Part shown: positions 30,038 through 38,459 of the stretch, piece after piece
Layout of the letters: the number at the start of each line of letters is the position of its first letter
How positions within the stretch are numbered: position 1 is the stretch's first letter
From: Paracoccaceae bacterium
GTDB taxonomy: Bacteria; Pseudomonadota; Alphaproteobacteria; Rhodobacterales; Rhodobacteraceae
Assembly (NCBI GenBank): GCA_009773375.1
Contig: WRPH01000009.1
Location: 43,783 to 107,782, forward strand
Length of the DNA: 64,000 nucleotides
Reading direction: 5' to 3'
Made by a program: the position numbers and the translations under genes
The notes under the pieces: generated by a model
The model's database searches: none
What the model saw: only the letters and a program-made list of their open reading frames with translations
What the model was told of the DNA's origin: nothing

Positions 30038-30850
30038 ATGACGCTGGATGTGGTGGCTCGCGACGGGCTGGTTCTGTTGGGATGTGGCAAGATGGGCACG
30101 GCGCTGCTGACCGGGTGGTTGGCGGCGGGGGTGCCTGCGGGCAGCGTCTGGGTGATCGAGCCGAATCCGACCGAATGGCTGAAAGCCTCTGGCGTGCATC
30201 TGAATGAAGGTGTGCCGCCTGCACCAGCGGTTGCACTGCTGGCGGTCAAGCCGCAGATGATGGGCGCGGCGCTGCCGGCCTTGCAGGCCTTGGGCAACGG
30301 CCAGACGCTGTTCGTATCGATTGCGGCGGGCACCTCGATTGCGGCGTTTGAGGCGGTGCTGGGGGAGCGCACCCCGATCGTGCGCACGATGCCGAACACG
30401 CCTGCGATGGTCGGGCGCGGCATCACCGGCATTTGCGCCAATACACATGCCGGGGCAGCGGGGTTGGCGCTGGCGCGGGAACTGATGTTGGCGGTGGGCC
30501 AAGTGGTTGAACTGGAAGGCGAACATCAGATTGATGCTGTGACGGCAGTGTCAGGATCTGGCCCGGCCTATGTGTTTCACCTGATCGAGGCGATGGCAGC
30601 GGCGGGGGTGGCGGAAGGCTTGTCGGCGGATGTCGCGATGCAACTGGCGCGGGCAACAGTCTGCGGGGCGGGTGAATTGGCCTATCAGTCAAGCGAACCC
30701 GCAAGCCAGTTGCGGATCAACGTCACCTCGCCGGGCGGCACCACGGCGGCGGCTTTGGCGGTGCTGATGGATGAGGCAAATGGCTTTCCACCCTTGCTGC
30801 GGCGGGCGGCGAAAGCGGCGGCGGATCGCGGTCGGGAGTTGGGCAAATGA
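30038..30850 (+). CDS. proC: Pyrroline-5-carboxylate reductase
   Basis: A 270-residue enzyme reducing 1-pyrroline-5-carboxylate to proline with NAD(P)H, the last step of proline synthesis. LLGCGKMGTALLTGWL is the dinucleotide loop, RTMPNTPAMVGRG and AVSGSGPAYVFHLIEAM form the active-site region, and NVTSPGGTTAAALAVL is the C-terminal ProC signature. The start has AAGGGAG upstream. It overlaps the csaA-like start by four bases (ATGA). Confidence 0.95.
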   Translation: MTLDVVARDGLVLLGCGKMGTALLTGWLAAGVPAGSVWVIEPNPTEWLKASGVHLNEGVPPAPAVALLAVKPQMMGAALPALQALGNGQTLFVSIAAGTSIAAFEAVLGERTPIVRTMPNTPAMVGRGITGICANTHAGAAGLALARELMLAVGQVVELEGEHQIDAVTAVSGSGPAYVFHLIEAMAAAGVAEGLSADVAMQLARATVCGAGELAYQSSEPASQLRINVTSPGGTTAAALAVLMDEANGFPPLLRRAAKAAADRGRELGK

Positions 30851-31203
30851 GCGAGGCCGAAGCCCCCGCGCTGATCAGCTATGCCGATTTCGAACAGGTC
30901 GATATTCGCGTCGGCCGCATCACCCGCGCCGAAGCTTTCCCCGAGGCGCGCAAACCGGCCTACAAGCTGTGGGTCGATTTCGGCGGCGAGATTGGCGAGA
31001 AACGCTCATCGGCGCAGATCACCAAGCATTACACGCTGGAGGGGCTGATCGGGCGACAGGTGCTGGCGGTGGTGAACTTTCCGCCGCGCCAGATCGGCAA
31101 GGTGAAATCCGAAGTGCTGGTGCTGGGCGTGCCGGATGCAGAGGGCGAAGTGGTGCTGATCGGTCCCGGCCATGATGTGCCTTTGGGCGGGAAGCTGTTC
31201 TGA
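30847..31203 (+). CDS. csaA: tRNA-binding domain protein (CsaA-like)
   Basis: A 118-residue OB-fold protein. VDIRVGRITRAEAFPEARKP and VNFPPRQIGKVKSEVLVLGV are the tRNA-binding (EMAP II-like) domain blocks; KSEVLVLG is highly characteristic of CsaA. CsaA dimers bind tRNA and were first described as a Sec-dependent export chaperone in Bacillus; the alphaproteobacterial role is untested. It overlaps proC upstream and the dehydrogenase start downstream, in one operon. Confidence 0.85.
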   Translation: MSEAEAPALISYADFEQVDIRVGRITRAEAFPEARKPAYKLWVDFGGEIGEKRSSAQITKHYTLEGLIGRQVLAVVNFPPRQIGKVKSEVLVLGVPDAEGEVVLIGPGHDVPLGGKLF

Positions 31204-32147
31204 TGAAGCTGCTGATCACCCGCCCCTTGCCAGCCCCCGTGATGACCGCCGCCGGCGCCCGCTTTGAGGTGACAGCGCGGCAAAGCACGCTGCCGCTGGA
31301 CGGTGTCGAATTGCGCGCGGCGCTGCGGGAGTATGATGTGGTGCTGCCGACGCTGGGCGACCAATTCTCGGCGCAGGTGTTTGCCGACGTGCCTGCCCCA
31401 AAGGCGAAATTGCTGGCCAATTTCGGGGTCGGCTTCAACCATATTGATGCCAAAGCGGCAGCGGCGGCAGGAGTTGCGGTGACGAATACGCCCGGCGCTG
31501 TCACCGATGCCACGGCGGATGTGGCGATGACGCTGATGCTGATGACGGCGCGGCGGGCGGGAGAAGGCGAACGCCTGCTGCGGGCGGGGGGCTGGCAGGG
31601 CTGGCATCCGACGCAGATGCTGGGCGCGCAGGTTTCCGGCAAGACCGTCGGCATCATCGGCATGGGCCGGATCGGCAAGGCGATTGCGCGGCGCTGCCAT
31701 TTTGGCTTTGGCATGACGGTGATTTACCACAATCGCTCGGCGGTGGAGGCTGGCCTGCCCGCGCGGCAAGTGCCGCTGACAGAGGTGATGGCGGCGGATT
31801 TCGTGGTGGTGGCGGTGCCGGGTGGGCCTGCGACGCGGCATCTGATCAACGCCGAAGCGCTGGCGCTGATGCAACCGCAGAGCATTTTCATCAATATCGC
31901 GCGCGGCGATGTGGTGGACGAGGCCGCCCTTGCCGCCCACCTGCAGGCAGGCCGGATCGCAGGCGCGGGGCTGGATGTGTATGAAAACGAGCCGCGCGTC
32001 ACGCCTGCCCTGTTGGGCTTGGAAAACGTCACCCTGCTGCCGCATCTGGGAACGGCGGTGCTGGAGGTGCGCACGGCGATGGGGATGATGGCGGTGGCCA
32101 ATCTGGTGGCATATCTGGATGGGCAGCCGCTGCCCAACCCGGTGTAG
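31203..32147 (+). CDS. D-isomer 2-hydroxyacid dehydrogenase (glyoxylate/hydroxypyruvate reductase type)
   Basis: A 314-residue NAD(P)-dependent enzyme. GMGRIGKAIARR is the Rossmann loop; the catalytic trio is visible as Arg in NIARGDVVDE, Glu in YENEP and His in LLPHLGTA. LLANFGVGFNHIDAKAAAAA is the substrate-side motif typical of glyoxylate/hydroxypyruvate or D-glycerate dehydrogenases. The start overlaps the csaA-like stop by one base. Exact substrate cannot be assigned from sequence. Confidence 0.87.
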   Translation: MKLLITRPLPAPVMTAAGARFEVTARQSTLPLDGVELRAALREYDVVLPTLGDQFSAQVFADVPAPKAKLLANFGVGFNHIDAKAAAAAGVAVTNTPGAVTDATADVAMTLMLMTARRAGEGERLLRAGGWQGWHPTQMLGAQVSGKTVGIIGMGRIGKAIARRCHFGFGMTVIYHNRSAVEAGLPARQVPLTEVMAADFVVVAVPGGPATRHLINAEALALMQPQSIFINIARGDVVDEAALAAHLQAGRIAGAGLDVYENEPRVTPALLGLENVTLLPHLGTAVLEVRTAMGMMAVANLVAYLDGQPLPNPV

Positions 32148-32156
32148 CGGATGGAC

Positions 32157-32226
32157 TTCATCTTGGCGAAAATACTCCCGCCGGAGGCTCCGGCCGCCGC
32201 TATCAGAGCCTCCGGCGGGAGTATTT
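32157..32226. repeat. REP-like palindrome, type A (21-bp stem)
   Basis: The 21 bases at 32170-32190 (beginning AAATACTCCCGCCGG) are perfectly complementary to 32206-32226 with a 15-base loop. The left arm plus its flank, read on the minus strand from 32190 to 32157, is nearly identical to 40121-40154, showing a dispersed family. It lies between the dehydrogenase and the sulfotransferase and could also end transcription. Confidence 0.75.
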
Positions 32227-32263
32227 GTGCCAATGTGAAGCCTGAACACAGCGGGGGGCGGCG

Positions 32264-32920
32264 ATGATCCTTTCGCGCGGGCGGCGGTTTATTTTTGTGC
32301 ATATCCCGAAAACCGGTGGCACGGCGCTGACTGTGGCGCTGGAGGCGCGGGCGAAGAAGGACGACATTCTGATTGGTGACACACCCAAGGCCCGGGCGCG
32401 CAGGGCGCGGATTGCCGGGGTGAAATCGGCCGGGCGGCTGTGGAAGCATTCGACTTTGGCGGATATTGCCGGGCTGGCGACGGATGCCGAGATCAGCGAT
32501 TTCTTTACCTTGACGCTGGTGCGCAACCCTTGGGACCGGGCGGTCAGCTATTACCATTGGCTGCGCGGGCAATCCTTTGCACATCCAGCGGTGGGGCTGG
32601 CGAAATCGCATGATTTCAGCGGGTTTCTCAACCATCCGCAGACGGTGACCGCACTGCGCTGTTGGCCCTATACCGCCTATATGCGCGACCGGCTGGGGAT
32701 GGAGCGGGCCAGCCTTTATGCCCGGCTGGAGCATCTGGAGGCTGATCTGGCGCCGTTTGAGGCGCATCTGGGGTTTCGGCTGACGCCGCTGGCGCGGGCC
32801 AATGAATCAGATCGGGCGCGGGATTGGCGCGGGTTTTATTCTGATGCCGATGCGGCATTGATGGCCGATATTGCCGCGGGCGATATCGCGCGGTTTGACT
32901 ATCGGTTTGATCCGGTTTGA
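32264..32920 (+). CDS. Sulfotransferase family protein (Sulfotransfer_2 type)
   Basis: A 218-residue protein. FVHIPKTGGTALTVALEARA carries the 5'-phosphosulfate loop (PKTGGT, 15-20) and TLVRNPWDRAVSYYHWLRG the 3'-phosphate-binding motif of PAPS-dependent sulfotransferases. Bacterial members sulfate surface polysaccharides or lipids, but no glycan genes are nearby. Its last 22 bases overlap the end of the phosphatase gene on the other strand. Confidence 0.85.
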   Translation: MILSRGRRFIFVHIPKTGGTALTVALEARAKKDDILIGDTPKARARRARIAGVKSAGRLWKHSTLADIAGLATDAEISDFFTLTLVRNPWDRAVSYYHWLRGQSFAHPAVGLAKSHDFSGFLNHPQTVTALRCWPYTAYMRDRLGMERASLYARLEHLEADLAPFEAHLGFRLTPLARANESDRARDWRGFYSDADAALMADIAAGDIARFDYRFDPV

Positions 32921-33378
32921 CCGCTGGCCCAGGCGAATTGCTCGGCGGTTTCCACCGCGCAGGGGCGGGCTTGGCGCAGGCGCGCGAGGGCTGCTTCGGG
33001 CGGCTCGCCCGCCTCGACCATCAGGCGCAGAGCGGCGCTGCCTGATCTGCCACAGCCGCCCATGCAATGCAGCAAGACCTTGTTTGCCTTGGCAAGTGCG
33101 ACATGGGAGCGGCGCGAGATGTCGTCCCACGCGGGCCCCGGAATGCCGTAATCGGGGATCGGCAGATGCGCCCAGCCGATGCCGGCCTCGGCCAGATCGT
33201 GCGGCAGGTCTGGCGCGATGTGGTGCAATTCCTCGGCGGTGGTGAAGGTGATCACCAATGCGGGTTGCCAGTGCCGCAGGGTGATCAGGTCCGCAGCGTA
33301 GAACCCGGCGCGTCCAGGCATGGCGCAGAGACCCACGCGCCCCTGCCCTACGCCGATTTCTGCGATTGTCAGCCGCAT
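32899..33378 (-). CDS. Dual-specificity/tyrosine phosphatase-like protein
   Basis: A 159-residue protein with the CX5R loop HCMGGCGRSG (H104, C105, R111) and a preceding PDYG (74-77) whose Asp76 is the likely general acid. This is the cysteine phosphatase fold as in CDKN3/PTP-like bacterial proteins. AGAGGAA lies before ATG 33378. Convergent with the sulfotransferase gene with overlapping 3' ends. Substrate (protein, phosphoinositide or other) unknown. Confidence 0.8.
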   Translation of the reverse strand: MRLTIAEIGVGQGRVGLCAMPGRAGFYAADLITLRHWQPALVITFTTAEELHHIAPDLPHDLAEAGIGWAHLPIPDYGIPGPAWDDISRRSHVALAKANKVLLHCMGGCGRSGSAALRLMVEAGEPPEAALARLRQARPCAVETAEQFAWASGQTGSNR

Positions 33379-33445
33379 CTGTTCCTCTTTGGTTTACGTT
33401 TGCCGCCCACAGCCTTAGTCTGCAGTTATTCGAATCCGTCGAGGC

Positions 33446-35200
33446 ATGATGACTGAAACGCACGAGCAAACCTACCAGGTTCTTGCCCGCAAATACCGCC
33501 CCGCGACTTTTGCCGATCTGGTCGGGCAAGAAGCAATGGTGCGCACGCTGAAGAATGCCTTCGCGGCAGACCGGATCGCGCATGCCTTCATGATGACGGG
33601 CATTCGTGGCACCGGCAAAACCACCACGGCGCGGATCATTGCCAAGGGATTGAACTGTGTCGGGCCGGATGGCACGGGCGGAGCTACGACGGAACCTTGT
33701 GGGGTGTGTGAGCCTTGCGTGGCGATTGCGGAAGGCCGCCATGTTGACGTGATGGAGATGGACGCGGCCAGCCGAACCGGCGTCAACGACATGCGTGAAG
33801 TCATTGATTCTGTGCATTATCGGGCGGCCTCGGCGCGCTACAAGATCTATATCATCGACGAAGTGCACATGCTGTCGAACGCTGCTTTCAACGCCTTGTT
33901 GAAGACGTTGGAAGAACCGCCTGCACATGTGAAGTTCATCTTTGCCACCACGGAAATCCGCAAGGTGCCGGTGACGGTGCTGTCGCGCTGTCAGCGGTTT
34001 GACCTGAAACGGATCGAACCCGAGGTGCAGATGGCGCTGTTGCGCAAGATCGCCAACGCTGAGGGCGCGCAGATCACCGATGGCGCGCTGGCACTGATTG
34101 CGCGGGCGGCGGAAGGGTCGGCGCGGGATGCCACCAGCCTGCTGGATCAGGCAATTTCCAACGGCGCGGGCGAGACCACGGCAGAGCAGGTGCGGGCCAT
34201 GCTGGGGCTCGCCGACCGGGGGCGGGTGCTCGATCTGTTTGATTTGATCATGAAAGGCGAGGCGGCGGCGGCTTTGGCGGAACTGTCGGGGCAATATGCC
34301 GACGGCGCCGATCCGATGGCGGTGCTGCGCGATCTGGCGGAAATCACCCATTGGATTTCGGTGATCAAGATCACCCCGGAGGCCGCCGAAGACCCGACAA
34401 CGCCGCAGGATGAACGCGAACGCGGGCTGGAGATGGCGCAAAAGCTGCCGATGCGGGTACTGAGCCGGATGTGGCAGATGCTGCTGAAGGCGCTGGAAGA
34501 AGTGGCGCTGGCCCCCAACGCGATGATGGCGGCAGAAATGTCGGTGATCCGGCTGACGCATGTGGCCGATCTGCCCGACCCGGAAACGCTGGTGAAAAAG
34601 CTGATGTCGCAGTCGGCTCCGGTCCCCGGCGGCGCGCCTGCGGGGGGCGGTGGTGGCATGGTCCATGGCGCGTTGCGGATGGCACCAAGCCTGCCCGCGC
34701 GCGGGCCGATGAGCGGGGCGACCATGCAGGGCGGGCAGGCGCTGGCCTTGGCGGAAAGCCCGTTGGTGGTTTACAGCAGCTTTGCGCAAGTGGTTGAATT
34801 GATCCGCGAAAAGCGGGATGTGCGCTTGCTTGTCGAGGTGGAAAACGGCGTCAGGCTGGCGAAATACGCGCCGGGACGGATCGAGTTTGAACCGGCTCCT
34901 GGGGCCGCACCTGATCTGGCCTCGCGGCTGTCACAGCGGTTGCAGGGCTGGACCGGCGCACGTTGGGGGGTGTCGGTGGTCAATACCGGCGGCGCGCCCA
35001 CGATTACCGAAGACCGTGACGCCGATGATAATGCCGCCCGCGCCGAAGCGATGATGCACCCGTTGGTGCAGGCGGTTCTGATGGCGTTTCCGGGCGCGAA
35101 GATTGCCGAAATCCGCACTGCCGAAGCGCTGGCCGCCAGTGCCGCCGCCGAGGCATTGCCGGAAGTGGAAGACGAATGGGATCCGTTCGAGGACAGCTAA
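33446..35200 (+). CDS. dnaX: DNA polymerase III subunit gamma/tau
   Basis: A 584-residue clamp-loader ATPase. ARKYRPATFADLVGQEAMVR starts the AAA+ domain; Walker A is GIRGTGKTTTAR, a zinc module has CVGPDGTGG...PCGVCEPC, Walker B/DExH-like is IDEVHM, and FIFATTEIRKVPVTVLSRCQ is sensor 1 with the SRC arginine finger. The C-terminal part (glycine- and alanine-rich linker, then a tau-type end) would bind DnaB and the alpha subunit. A second ATG at 33449 is equally possible. First gene of the conserved dnaX-ybaB-recR cluster. Confidence 0.95.
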   Translation: MMTETHEQTYQVLARKYRPATFADLVGQEAMVRTLKNAFAADRIAHAFMMTGIRGTGKTTTARIIAKGLNCVGPDGTGGATTEPCGVCEPCVAIAEGRHVDVMEMDAASRTGVNDMREVIDSVHYRAASARYKIYIIDEVHMLSNAAFNALLKTLEEPPAHVKFIFATTEIRKVPVTVLSRCQRFDLKRIEPEVQMALLRKIANAEGAQITDGALALIARAAEGSARDATSLLDQAISNGAGETTAEQVRAMLGLADRGRVLDLFDLIMKGEAAAALAELSGQYADGADPMAVLRDLAEITHWISVIKITPEAAEDPTTPQDERERGLEMAQKLPMRVLSRMWQMLLKALEEVALAPNAMMAAEMSVIRLTHVADLPDPETLVKKLMSQSAPVPGGAPAGGGGGMVHGALRMAPSLPARGPMSGATMQGGQALALAESPLVVYSSFAQVVELIREKRDVRLLVEVENGVRLAKYAPGRIEFEPAPGAAPDLASRLSQRLQGWTGARWGVSVVNTGGAPTITEDRDADDNAARAEAMMHPLVQAVLMAFPGAKIAEIRTAEALAASAAAEALPEVEDEWDPFEDS

Positions 35201-35209
35201 GGGGTAGAC

Positions 35210-35563
35210 ATGCTGAAAGGTTTGGGTGGGCTTGCAGGCTTGGGCGATATGGCCAAGATGATGAAAGCCGCGCAGGATATGATGGGCAAGAAGCTGGCTT
35301 TGGATGAAGAGCTGGCGCGCACAATCGTTGTGGGCGAGGCTGGCGCAGGGCTGGTGAAGGCGCGTTGCACAGCGAATGGCGTGGTGACGGGGCTGGATAT
35401 TGACCCGACAATTCTGGTCGCCTCGGAGAAAGAAGTTGTGGAAGATCTGATCGTGGCCGCGATCAAGGACGCGCAGGCCAAGGGCGCGGCGCGGCTGCAG
35501 GCGGAAATGCAAAAGATGGCCGATGAGCTGGGCATCCCGCCGGGCACCAAGCTGCCGTTCTGA
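35210..35563 (+). CDS. YbaB/EbfC family nucleoid-associated protein
   Basis: A 117-residue protein with AAGGGGTAG before ATG 35210. MLKGLGGLAGLGDMAKMMKA starts the family helix, and the central VKARCTANGVVTGLDIDPTI and C-terminal helix (DLIVAAIKDAQAKGAARLQA) match YbaB/EbfC, dimeric tweezers that bind DNA without strict specificity. Located between dnaX and recR, its usual place. Confidence 0.93.
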   Translation: MLKGLGGLAGLGDMAKMMKAAQDMMGKKLALDEELARTIVVGEAGAGLVKARCTANGVVTGLDIDPTILVASEKEVVEDLIVAAIKDAQAKGAARLQAEMQKMADELGIPPGTKLPF

Positions 35564-36160
35564 ATGCAGGACACCCGCGACATCGAAACGCTGATCGAGC
35601 TGATGGCGCGGCTGCCGGGGCTTGGGCCTCGGTCGGCGCGCCGGGCTGTGCTGGCGCTGCTGAAGAAGCGCGGTGCGCTGATGGCCCCCTTGGCGCAGGC
35701 GATGGCTGGGGTGGCACTTTCGGCGCAGGATTGCGCGATTTGCGGCAATATCGGCACCGCTGAACTTTGCCGGATTTGCAGCGACCAGGCCCGTGCCACC
35801 GGCGAAATTTGCGTGGTTGAAGACGTTTCGGACCTTTGGGCGATGGAGCGCGGCGGCGCGTTCAAGGGGCGTTATCATGTGCTGGGCGGCACACTTTCGG
35901 CGCTGGATGCGGTTGGGCCGGAGGAATTGGGCATCCCCAAACTGACGGAGCGGGTGGCGACCGAAGCGATTTCAGAGGTGATTCTTGCGCTGAACGCCAC
36001 CGTCGATGGCCAGACCACCGCGCATTATATCGCCGATGCGCTGGCCGCGACCGGGGTGCAGATCACCTCGCTGGCGCAGGGCGTGCCGATTGGCGGCGAG
36101 CTGAATTATCTGGATGATGGCACGATCGGCGCGGCCTTGCGCGCGCGGCGCAGGTTTTAG
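35564..36160 (+). CDS. recR: Recombination mediator protein RecR
   Basis: A 198-residue protein that, with RecF/RecO, loads RecA at gaps. The N-terminal helix-hairpin-helix ([20 protein letters not shown]), the four-Cys zinc finger ([16 protein letters not shown]) and the Toprim domain ([20 protein letters not shown] and [19 protein letters not shown]) are in order. ATG 35564 abuts the YbaB stop. Length equals the usual about 200 residues. Confidence 0.95.
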   Translation: MQDTRDIETLIELMARLPGLGPRSARRAVLALLKKRGALMAPLAQAMAGVALSAQDCAICGNIGTAELCRICSDQARATGEICVVEDVSDLWAMERGGAFKGRYHVLGGTLSALDAVGPEELGIPKLTERVATEAISEVILALNATVDGQTTAHYIADALAATGVQITSLAQGVPIGGELNYLDDGTIGAALRARRRF

Positions 36161-36244
36161 CGCCGCTTCACAAGCATACCTCGCTTCTGCCGCATTCTCG
36201 CCCCAATCGAAGACAATTCTGCCCTGAAGAAAGCGGAGGGCGTC

Positions 36245-36445
36245 ATGGCTGTGGTTGCGATCCTGTTTGGCGGTATGATTGGCTTCTTCTCGGCGGTCTT
36301 CAGCCTTGTTGCGCTTGAAGTCACCCTGTTGGCGGCGGTCGGCTTGTGGGCCGGCATCAGCGCTGCAGCTGCGGTTATCGTGCTGGCTTTTGCGTTGCTG
36401 CCGCGCCCCCGTAGCGCGCAAAACACCCGCGCAGAACACGCCTGA
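36245..36445 (+). CDS. Small two-helix membrane protein (66 aa)
   Basis: ATG 36245 has GGAGG at 36235-36239. The product has two hydrophobic segments (VVAILFGGMIGFFSAVFSLV and LTLLAAVGLWAGISAAAAVI approximately, residues 3-52) and a short basic tail with PRPRSAQNTR. No family is known to me. The strong ribosome site and clean membrane topology support it as real; it sits alone between recR and the cold-shock gene. Confidence 0.6.
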   Translation: MAVVAILFGGMIGFFSAVFSLVALEVTLLAAVGLWAGISAAAAVIVLAFALLPRPRSAQNTRAEHA

Positions 36446-36609
36446 ACGGCAAATTTTTCTTGAAAAGTGAAAAAACTCGTCCCATATCAAGGCTTGCGAC
36501 GTTAACTCACCTCGATCCCTGTCTCCGATTTCGGCCACAGCATTCGACCAAGCTGACTGCGCCGGGCCGCCGCAATCTCGCGGGCGGCATTGCTAAAGGA
36601 GTGTTCACG

Positions 36610-36816
36610 ATGGCTAAGGGCACCGTGAAATGGTTCAATGAAACCAAAGGCTACGGCTTTATCGCCCCGGAAGGCGGCAAGAAAGACGTGTTCGTGCACA
36701 TCACCGCGCTGGAGCGTGCGGGTTTGCGTTCGTTGAAAGATGGCCAGCCGGTCACCTTCGACATCGAAGCAGGACGTGATGGCCGCGAATCGGCGACCAA
36801 CCTCGCATTGGCATAA
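36610..36816 (+). CDS. Cold-shock protein, CspA family
   Basis: A 68-residue OB-fold protein with the RNA-binding motifs KGYGFI (RNP1) and VFVH (RNP2) in MAKGTVKWFNETKGYGFIAP. AAGGAG at 36596-36601 fixes the ATG at 36610. It acts as an RNA chaperone melting secondary structure. About 160 bases of non-coding sequence precede it, compatible with the long structured 5' leader typical of cold-shock mRNAs; a strong terminator follows. Confidence 0.95.
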   Translation: MAKGTVKWFNETKGYGFIAPEGGKKDVFVHITALERAGLRSLKDGQPVTFDIEAGRDGRESATNLALA

Positions 36817-36837
36817 GCTAGACGCGACTGTGGCTAG

Positions 36838-36869
36838 AAGGGGCGCACCTGCGGGTGTGCCCCTTTTTT
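36838..36869 (+). terminator. Rho-independent terminator of the cold-shock gene
   Basis: AAGGGGCGCAC (36838-36848) pairs with GTGTGCCCCTT (36854-36864; one G-T) across a short loop, followed by a T-run to 36869. It begins 22 bases after the cold-shock stop. Confidence 0.88.
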
Positions 36870-36881
36870 ATACCTAAAATC

Positions 36882-36926
36882 TGATCGGAATTTACGATCA
36901 GAGACTTTGATCGTAAATTCCGATCA
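36882..36926. terminator. 19-bp perfect palindrome at the end of the receiver-like gene
   Basis: TGATCGGAATTTACGATCA (36882-36900) and its exact complement (36908-36926) are separated by seven bases. The right arm contains the TGA stop of the minus-strand gene. Read on the minus strand the hairpin is followed by GATTTTAGG, a weak U-tract, so it probably ends that gene; the unusually perfect AT-containing stem could also be a protein site. Confidence 0.6.
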
Positions 36927-37358
36927 AATCATCCGAACCGCAAGGCGTTCGCGCAAGGCATGTTCGAAGCCAACGCGCAGCGATACTGCCGAAGCGGTGC
37001 CGCGCAGCACCACTGGCATACCGCGCTGTTCGGGGAATTCCTGGACGCTGCATTCGCTGGAGATCAGAATCACCGCGACCCGCAGCGCAACATCGGCCAG
37101 CAGAGCGTGTGCCTTGCGCCCCATTGCCAAGCCGCCGATGGCATCGCAATCAATCACGCAAAGACCATAGCCTGCCGGATCGTCGATCACCGCTTCCAGC
37201 CCGACAAACAGTTCTTGCTGATCTTCAACCTTGCCACCCAGCCCGGCCAGACTGTGCCGCAGCCGCTGCTCTGCCGCCCCCTGCGAGACCAGCATCACCC
37301 GCACGCCGAATCCGACTGGTGCGAAATGTTCCTGATCTAGCTTGCGAACCACTTGCAT
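36924..37358 (-). CDS. Degenerate response-regulator receiver-like protein
   Basis: A 144-residue protein; GGGGG lies seven bases before ATG 37358 (the frame is open to 37430). The alternation of strands is that of a receiver: VRVMLVSQ (beta1), LCVIDCDAIGGLA with candidate phospho-acceptor D70 or D72 (beta3), VAVILISSE (beta4) and MPVVLRGTAS (beta5). The acidic pair at the end of beta1 is missing and the beta5 Lys reads Arg, so normal phosphorylation is doubtful. No output domain or kinase nearby. A pseudo-receiver is my best reading. Confidence 0.55.
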   Translation of the reverse strand: MQVVRKLDQEHFAPVGFGVRVMLVSQGAAEQRLRHSLAGLGGKVEDQQELFVGLEAVIDDPAGYGLCVIDCDAIGGLAMGRKAHALLADVALRVAVILISSECSVQEFPEQRGMPVVLRGTASAVSLRVGFEHALRERLAVRMI

Positions 37359-37538
37359 GATTGTTCCCCCTGGGCGTTCAAGACAACTGATGACTACCAA
37401 TGATTTCATCCTAGACAGCAGATGCGGCAAAAATTGGTGAAATTCCCGACATTTTCCTTGGGAATTAAGGCAGGATTAGGCGTTGCGAGGCGACGTTTCC
37501 GCGGCCATGATCAGGTATAACCGGGATACCTGACCATC

Positions 37539-38459
37539 ATGACAGAGCCAGATTACCAATCTCTTATCGACGGCGAGACATGGGCTTTCATCCATGCCAG
37601 CGAGGCGGCCTATCCGGCCGACACCGCCAGTCTAAGCATTGCGGATCAGCGCCGGATTTATGACAGCATGTGCCAGGCGTTTCATCGCGGCTATCCGGCG
37701 GGGGTAACAGCGCGGGATGAGCCGGTCGCGGGCGTGCCGTGCCGGATTTACCCCGGCGCGTCGCCAACGGTGGTTTATCTGCACGGCGGCGGTTATGTGC
37801 TGGGCGGCTTGCACAGCCATGACGATGTTTGCGCCGAGATCCGGGCGGTGACCGGGCTGGGCGTGGTGGCGGTGGATTACCGGCTGTCGCCCGAGCACCT
37901 GCATCCGGCAGCATTTGACGACGCCGTAGCGGTCGTGCGGGCGCTGCCCGGGCCGCTGGTGTTGGCAGGCGATTCGGCGGGCGGCAATCTGGCGGCGGCG
38001 ACGTGCCATGCCCTGCGCGGGGATGCGCGGATATTGGGGCAGGTGTTGATCTATCCGGGCCTTGGTGGTGACCGCAACCGGGGCAGTTACCAGACTCATG
38101 CCTTCGCGCCGATGCTGACGCTGGCGGATGTGGAATTTTACGCCGGTATCCGGCATGGCGGCGATGAGGTGACAGGCGATGCCACCGTCGCGCCGTTGCA
38201 GGACGGCGATTTCAGCGGCCTTCCTCCCACCGTAGCTATTGCTGCCGAATGCGATCCTTTGGCGGATGATGCGCACACCTATGCCGCTGCGATCCGGGTG
38301 GCGGGCGGGCGGGCGCAGGCGTTTACTGCGGCTGGCATGGTACATGGCTATCTGCGGGCGCGGGCTTCGGTGCCGCGCGCTGCCGCTTCTTTCACCCAGA
38401 TCTGCGCCGCCATCGCGGCATTGGCCGCAGGCGCATGGCCTTATGGAGACCAAAGATGA
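37539..38459 (+). CDS. Alpha/beta hydrolase, hormone-sensitive lipase (HSL) family
   Basis: A 306-residue esterase. HGGGYVLGGLHSHDDVCAEI contains the oxyanion-hole HGGG, VDYRLSPEH is the next family block, GDSAGGNLA holds the nucleophilic Ser, ECDPLADDA the acid Asp and MVHGYL the catalytic His. HSL-type enzymes hydrolyse short acyl esters or carbamates in the cytoplasm. The stop overlaps the aldolase start by four bases, so the two likely act on related substrates. Confidence 0.88.
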   Translation: MTEPDYQSLIDGETWAFIHASEAAYPADTASLSIADQRRIYDSMCQAFHRGYPAGVTARDEPVAGVPCRIYPGASPTVVYLHGGGYVLGGLHSHDDVCAEIRAVTGLGVVAVDYRLSPEHLHPAAFDDAVAVVRALPGPLVLAGDSAGGNLAAATCHALRGDARILGQVLIYPGLGGDRNRGSYQTHAFAPMLTLADVEFYAGIRHGGDEVTGDATVAPLQDGDFSGLPPTVAIAAECDPLADDAHTYAAAIRVAGGRAQAFTAAGMVHGYLRARASVPRAAASFTQICAAIAALAAGAWPYGDQR

